This document shows, piece by piece, positions 32,960 to 35,841 of a DNA stretch of 35,841 nucleotides. The number at the start of each line of letters is the position of its first letter. Position 1 is the first letter of the stretch. The translations under genes and the position numbers were made by a program. The stretch is from CAZMOK01 sp964567785 (lineage in GTDB: Bacteria > Bacteroidota > Bacteroidia > Bacteroidales > JAGOPY01). The notes beneath the pieces are model-generated. The model was not told the DNA's origin and did no database searches. It saw only the letters and a list, made by a program, of their open reading frames with translations. The stretch covers positions 1 through 35,841 of the forward strand of contig CAZMOK010000026.1 in the NCBI GenBank assembly GCA_964567785.1, read 5' to 3'.

Positions 32960-33148
32960 TTATTTGATCTCCTTATGAACGGTCATTTTCTTAAGGATGG
33001 GGTTAAACTTTTTTAATTCCAGTCGTTCCGGGTTGTTCTTCTTGTTCTTGGTAGTTACATACCTGGAAGTCCCGGGCTTGCCGCTTTTCTTATGTTCGGT
33101 ACATTCGAGGATCACCTGTACCCTTTGATCTTTTTGTTTTCGTGCCAT
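32960..33148 (-). CDS. rpmG: Large ribosomal subunit protein bL33
   Basis: A 62-residue protein, MARKQKDQRVQVILECTEHK, ending NPILKKMTVHKEIK. The start at 33148 is chosen over an upstream in-frame ATG at 33178 because of family alignment, a good SD (AGGAG, 8 nt away) and the -7 element that sits at the upstream ATG. Only one Cys is present (Cys16), so this is a zinc-free (C-) type rather than the four-Cys form. Unlike most Bacteroidota, no rpmB (bL28) precedes it. Confidence 0.95.
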   Translation of the reverse strand: MARKQKDQRVQVILECTEHKKSGKPGTSRYVTTKNKKNNPERLELKKFNPILKKMTVHKEIK

Positions 33149-33156
33149 CGGTATAT

Positions 33157-33161
33157 CTCCT
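33157..33161 (-). promoter_or_regulatory. Shine-Dalgarno sequence of rpmG
   Basis: On the minus strand AGGAG lies 8 nt before the ATG. It is one of only three good SD sites noticed in the window and helps fix the rpmG start. Confidence 0.6.
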
Positions 33162-33175
33162 GAAATTTTGGCCTG

Positions 33176-33183
33176 CAAAAATA
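33176..33183 (-). promoter_or_regulatory. Predicted -7 element of rpmG-DUF4295
   Basis: On the minus strand TATTTTTG is an exact TAnnTTTG match 27 nt before the rpmG ATG. The transcript would start near 33170, so rpmG is the first gene of the unit. No TTG at the -33 distance. Confidence 0.5.
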
Positions 33184-33249
33184 ATACGATTTTTTGTAAA
33201 ATCCTACTTTAAGGATTAGAAAGTTTTGATGGCTGATAGCTTATTTCAA

Positions 33250-33288
33250 ATTGTGACAATAGTGACAATAAAGTCAATTCTGACAATA
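33250..33288 (+). repeat. Triple TGACAATA repeat with a palindrome
   Basis: GTGACAATA occurs twice back to back (33253-33261, 33262-33270) and once more as CTGACAATA (33280-33288). The first copy overlaps ATTGT-G-ACAAT (33250-33260), a perfect palindrome around one base. It lies in the 183-nt region between divergent rpmG and xerD, a position suited to an operator. No known regulator consensus is recognised. Confidence 0.6.
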
Positions 33289-33319
33289 AACAACTAATCA
33301 CCGTATTACCACTAAACAC

Positions 33320-33327
33320 TATCTTTA
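33320..33327 (+). promoter_or_regulatory. Possible -7 element of xerD
   Basis: TATCTTTA differs from TAnnTTTG in the last base and ends 4 nt before the first GTG of xerD, so a leaderless or nearly leaderless mRNA is possible. No -33 seen. Confidence 0.3.
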
Positions 33328-33331
33328 CATC

Positions 33332-34231
33332 GTGGTGTGGCAACCCTACATTAAAGGATTCAATTCGTACCTGAGGCTTGAGAGGTCTTTATCGGAAAAC
33401 TCGGTATCGGGCTATATGAGGGACCTTGACAAACTGGTGCAGTTCATGGAGATGAAATATCCGGGAAAAGGACCGGGCAAGGTAACCCTTCAAATGCTCA
33501 AGGAATTTGTATCATGGGTGAATGAAATAGGCATGGGCCCGCGCTCACAGGCGAGGCTGGTCTCTGCCCTGAAAGCCTTTTTTAAATACCTTCTCCTCGA
33601 AAACATAATAGAAAGCGACCCGTCAGAGTTGCTCGACTCACCTCGCACCGGCCGCAAACTGCCCGACTTCCTGACAGTTGAAGAAATTGAAAGGATGATC
33701 TTACAGATCGACCTGAGCACTCCGGAGGGGGAACGCAACAAGGCTATCATGGAAATTATGTACGGCTGCGGCTTAAGGGTCAGTGAGCTTATTGCCCTGA
33801 AAATAACTGATATTCACACAAAAGCAGGCTACATTCGCATTATTGGTAAGGGAAACAAGGAAAGGCTGGTGCCGGTGGGGGCCAAGGCTTTGAAACAGCT
33901 TGGCATATACCTGGATTCGGTACGTGTGCATACTAATCCTGCTAAGGCCGATGCAGACACGGTTTTTCTCAGTAAAAGGGGCAAAAGGCTAAGCCGGCAG
34001 ATGGTATTCTATATTGTGAAAGGCCTGGCAGAAAAAGCAGGGATAAATAAGACCATCAGTCCGCATACCCTGCGGCACTCATTTGCCACTCATCTGGTTG
34101 AAGGGGGAGCCGACCTGCGGGCCGTGCAGGAAATGCTCGGTCATGTATCAATAACCACCACTGAAATTTACACACATCTCGACAGGGAATTCATCAGACA
34201 GAATATCCTGGACCATCATCCCAGGGCCTGA
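33332..34231 (+). CDS. xerD: Tyrosine recombinase XerD
   Basis: A 299-residue partner of XerC in dimer resolution at dif, activated by FtsK. It starts with GTG; two consecutive GTG codons (33332, 33335) could serve. N-terminal SAM-like domain (about 1-95), then catalytic residues Arg149 (GLRVSEL), Lys173 (GKGNKER), His245 and Arg248 (HTLRH), His271 (LGHVS) and nucleophile Tyr280 (EIYTHL), almost the same numbering as E. coli XerD. It ends in HHPRA, typical of XerD. Its stop abuts the stop of the convergent hypothetical gene with no base between. Confidence 0.93.
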   Translation: MVWQPYIKGFNSYLRLERSLSENSVSGYMRDLDKLVQFMEMKYPGKGPGKVTLQMLKEFVSWVNEIGMGPRSQARLVSALKAFFKYLLLENIIESDPSELLDSPRTGRKLPDFLTVEEIERMILQIDLSTPEGERNKAIMEIMYGCGLRVSELIALKITDIHTKAGYIRIIGKGNKERLVPVGAKALKQLGIYLDSVRVHTNPAKADADTVFLSKRGKRLSRQMVFYIVKGLAEKAGINKTISPHTLRHSFATHLVEGGADLRAVQEMLGHVSITTTEIYTHLDREFIRQNILDHHPRA

Positions 34232-34690
34232 TCAGAACTCTTCTATCTCTCCTTTTTCGTTAACCAGCACGCCCCAGTTAACGGCAATCATTTCGCTATC
34301 GAGGAAGAAGAAATCGATCAGCGCGTCATCATAAGATATCCTTCTTTCTCCGTTTTCCTCGGTTTCCTTTTCAGCAACCTCGAATCCATGCTCTTTCATG
34401 AGTGCAATGACATCATCTTCTTTCATGTCGAAGACCTTCTTGCCGAAAAGTGTTGCCTCGGGAATATCTGTCTCGAAGCAGGAAACCACACTTTTTTCAA
34501 CTCCTTCGAAAAAGACTGAAACGCCCTTTTCCCAGTAATTCAGGATTACCACATTAAATCCGTCTTCGTCGGGGATTTCCTCTATTTCGTCTACTTCACC
34601 CAGGTATTCGATCACTTTTTCTGAAAGGTCGCCGAACTTTATCTCTCCGAAGCCCACTTTCGGCTCAATGACTAAACTTAGTTCTTTCAT
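34232..34690 (-). CDS. Acidic protein of unknown function (152 aa)
   Basis: Not recognised. It is strongly acidic, without signal peptide, membrane segment or Cys-rich motif, so cytoplasmic. The N-terminal part (IEPKVGFGEIKFGDLSEKVI then EYLGEVDEIEEI) resembles the short alpha-beta module in which G-x-I-x-F-G precedes a helix and a LGEPD-like turn, seen in various small immunity-like or BamE-like folds; this is only a pattern resemblance. Aromatic residues cluster near the C-terminus (ALIDFFFLDSEMIAVNWGVL). It is convergent with xerD and divergent from the following region. The intact 152-codon frame with an ATG and Bacteroidota-like composition supports a real gene. Confidence 0.7.
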   Translation of the reverse strand: MKELSLVIEPKVGFGEIKFGDLSEKVIEYLGEVDEIEEIPDEDGFNVVILNYWEKGVSVFFEGVEKSVVSCFETDIPEATLFGKKVFDMKEDDVIALMKEHGFEVAEKETEENGERRISYDDALIDFFFLDSEMIAVNWGVLVNEKGEIEEF

Positions 34691-34704
34691 AGTTTTTAAG
34701 TTGA

Positions 34705-34920
34705 TTGCTTTACAAACGCAATTTTAAGGTGTCAAATATGGAAAAAATATACCAGAAAGCAAATTATTTAAGAGTTTTTAGGAATTCAGGTCTTCGTATT
34801 GTTGACCCCAGCTTCTTGACTCGTAATGTCAGTCATCCGGTGAAATCTATAAAAAAAATTACAAGATTTCAGGAACATCAATTCGTTGCTGCGTATTCAC
34901 CGCATGACTGCTATCACTAA
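34705..34920 (+). CDS. Doubtful small ORF (71 aa), may be non-coding
   Basis: An open frame from ATG 34705 (or 34738, MEKIYQKANYLRVFRNSGLR). The product is basic with no recognised domain. Its 3' half overlaps a near-perfect 15-bp inverted repeat, and its stop overlaps the stop of the convergent dehydrogenase gene. No SD or good promoter is seen. It may be a chance frame over a structured element. Confidence 0.25.
   Translation: MLYKRNFKVSNMEKIYQKANYLRVFRNSGLRIVDPSFLTRNVSHPVKSIKKITRFQEHQFVAAYSPHDCYH
34830..34910. repeat. Inverted repeat, 15-bp arms (14/15), with an inner 8-bp hairpin
   Basis: CAGTCATCCGGTGAA (34830-34844) is matched by TTCACCGCATGACTG (34896-34910) in inverted orientation with one mismatch. 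Inside, TGAAATCT (34841-34848) pairs perfectly with AGATTTCA (34864-34871). The two share TGAA, so outer and inner stems compete. It lies just past the 3' end of the dehydrogenase gene (minus strand). Confidence 0.7.
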
Positions 34921-35729
34921 ATGGGTGAGTCGGGCTCTTTTGCCATATGGTTGTATACCATTTTGTCCATGAAGTACGGGAAGAACTTGTTCAGGAGCAC
35001 TGTTGCCTTACCCTGGCCTGTAAGCACAAGGTGTTTTTTCCTTTTTTCGATGGCGTTTGAAATATGTGTTGCAACCTCTTCAGCGCTCATCATATTGGCC
35101 TCATCACGGGGTGATTCCCCCTGCTGCGAGCCATCCGCAGCAAGGGCAGTGTTCCTGATATTTGAAGAAGTAAAGCCCGGGCAGGCTATCAGCACCTGCA
35201 ATCCGGTCTTCAGGTTTTCTATGCGAAGTGTTTCCAGGAAACCGTGCAAGGCAAATTTCGAGGCCGAATAACCGGTCCTGCCGGGAAGTCCTTTATAGCC
35301 AGCAATGGAAGAAACTCCTACTACAGAACCTTTTGATTCAAGGAGATAAGGCAGGGCATATTTGGTGCAGTAAACCGCACCCCAGAAGTTTACATCCATC
35401 AGGTTCCGGATCACGTCCAGATCGAGGTCCCTGAACAGCGCCCTCATTGAGATCCCGGCATTGTTAACAAGAACATCTACTCCACCGTAGTTATCCACTG
35501 CGCTAAGCACCAGATTTTTGCAGTCATTTTCAAGTTTTACGTCGGTCTGCACTACGATATTCTCAACCGACATATCATTCAGCTCTTTCGAAAGATCATC
35601 GAGCTTTTCCTTGTTCCGGGCCCCAAGGACCAGCCTTGCCCCCCTTTCACCCATTTCAAGGGCAAGCGCCCTGCCGATGCCCGATGAGGCGCCGGTTATG
35701 ATTGCGACTTTGGATTCGAGTTTTGACAT
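34917..35729 (-). CDS. Short-chain dehydrogenase/reductase (classical SDR)
   Basis: A 270-residue NAD(P)-dependent oxidoreductase with Rossmann fold. Cofactor motif TGASSGIG begins near residue 13, NNAG near 89-92, and the catalytic Ser, Tyr and Lys lie in VGVSSIAG and GYSASK (the Y-x3-K). GARNKEKL after beta-2, with Arg following Ala, suggests NADP preference. The C-terminal extension (VLTGQGKATVLLNKFFPYFM) resembles the DHRS7-like branch and may associate with membranes. Substrate is unknown. It is monocistronic at the window edge. Confidence 0.88.
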   Translation of the reverse strand: MSKLESKVAIITGASSGIGRALALEMGERGARLVLGARNKEKLDDLSKELNDMSVENIVVQTDVKLENDCKNLVLSAVDNYGGVDVLVNNAGISMRALFRDLDLDVIRNLMDVNFWGAVYCTKYALPYLLESKGSVVGVSSIAGYKGLPGRTGYSASKFALHGFLETLRIENLKTGLQVLIACPGFTSSNIRNTALAADGSQQGESPRDEANMMSAEEVATHISNAIEKRKKHLVLTGQGKATVLLNKFFPYFMDKMVYNHMAKEPDSPI

Positions 35730-35748
35730 TGCTTCTTCTCTTTAGGGA

Positions 35749-35783
35749 CAATATTACGTTATTTCGGGGAGAAGTTGTACAAA
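35749..35783 (-). promoter_or_regulatory. Possible promoter of the SDR gene
   Basis: On the minus strand TTTG at 35783-35780, a 23-nt spacer, then TAATATTG at 35756-35749, one mismatch from TAnnTTTG. It lies 19 nt upstream of the ATG. Nothing else is recognised between 35784 and the window end. Confidence 0.4.
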
Positions 35784-35841
35784 ATCCTTACCCACCCCCT
35801 CGTTGAGTCTGCATCATAAGTATTAAATGTTTCACGCAAAG

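Noticed and set aside
2865..34231. XerC and XerD as integrases of a mobile element
   Set aside because: Both have the length and motifs of housekeeping Xer proteins, sit in conserved contexts, and have no excisionase, relaxase or phage genes nearby.
1..35841. CRISPR array, prophage, transposon or biosynthetic cluster
   Set aside because: No spaced repeats, transposase, phage structural genes or modular synthases were seen on either strand.

Overview
The window is a housekeeping segment of a Bacteroidota chromosome, probably a Bacteroidales/Marinilabiliales-type organism. The evidence is the gene content (DUF3467 after rpoC, DUF4295/bL38 after rpmG, flotillin-like FloA, the tRNA-tuf-tRNA-Trp-secE layout), repeated exact matches to the Bacteroidota -7 promoter element TAnnTTTG, and the general lack of Shine-Dalgarno (SD) sequences. 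A run of exactly 100 Ns at 2365-2464 marks a scaffold join, so this is a draft or metagenome-derived assembly.

Layout. 1-2364: a tRNA-Val on the minus strand, a tRNA-like remnant, and a secreted dipeptidyl peptidase IV cut by the gap. 2465-4079: rpsU, xerC and hpf. 4096-17697: the large translation/transcription cluster on the plus strand: tRNA-Thr, -Tyr, -Gly, -Thr, tuf, tRNA-Trp, secE, nusG, rplK, rplA, rplJ, rplL, rpoB, rpoC and a DUF3467 gene, closed by a strong terminator. 17709-22706, minus strand: a possible gene remnant, a lipoprotein, a RelA/SpoT homologue, and the clpS-nfeD-floA operon. 22824-26055: a Nudix hydrolase (+), OsmC (-), a 57-aa lipoprotein (+) and pruA (-). 26151-29608: a long KamA-family radical SAM aminomutase overlapping a membrane-anchored serine hydrolase. 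29621-33148, minus strand: a YwqK-like repeat protein, rimO, ftsY, DUF4295/bL38 and rpmG. 33250-34231: a small repeat cluster and xerD. 34232-35729: an acidic hypothetical protein, a doubtful small ORF inside an inverted-repeat region, and a short-chain dehydrogenase.

How they work together. Most of the window makes and tunes the translation and transcription machinery (EF-Tu, SecE, NusG, L11/L1/L10/L12, RNA polymerase, S21, L33, hibernation factor, RimO, stringent-response synthetase, FtsY). Both Xer recombinases for chromosome dimer resolution are present. I see no prophage, transposase, CRISPR array, defence island or biosynthetic cluster, and no clear-cut new system.

Most worth a second look: (1) the 750-aa KamA homologue has Lys and Asn where lysine 2,3-aminomutase has its two substrate-binding aspartates, the pattern of glutamate 2,3-aminomutase, and it is divergent from pruA, which makes glutamate; (2) rpsU, hpf and rpmG carry good SD sequences in an otherwise SD-poor segment; (3) the RelA/SpoT homologue has a degenerate hydrolase domain; (4) the terminator after hpf overlaps the start of the tRNA-tuf transcript; (5) several unexplained repeats and hairpins.
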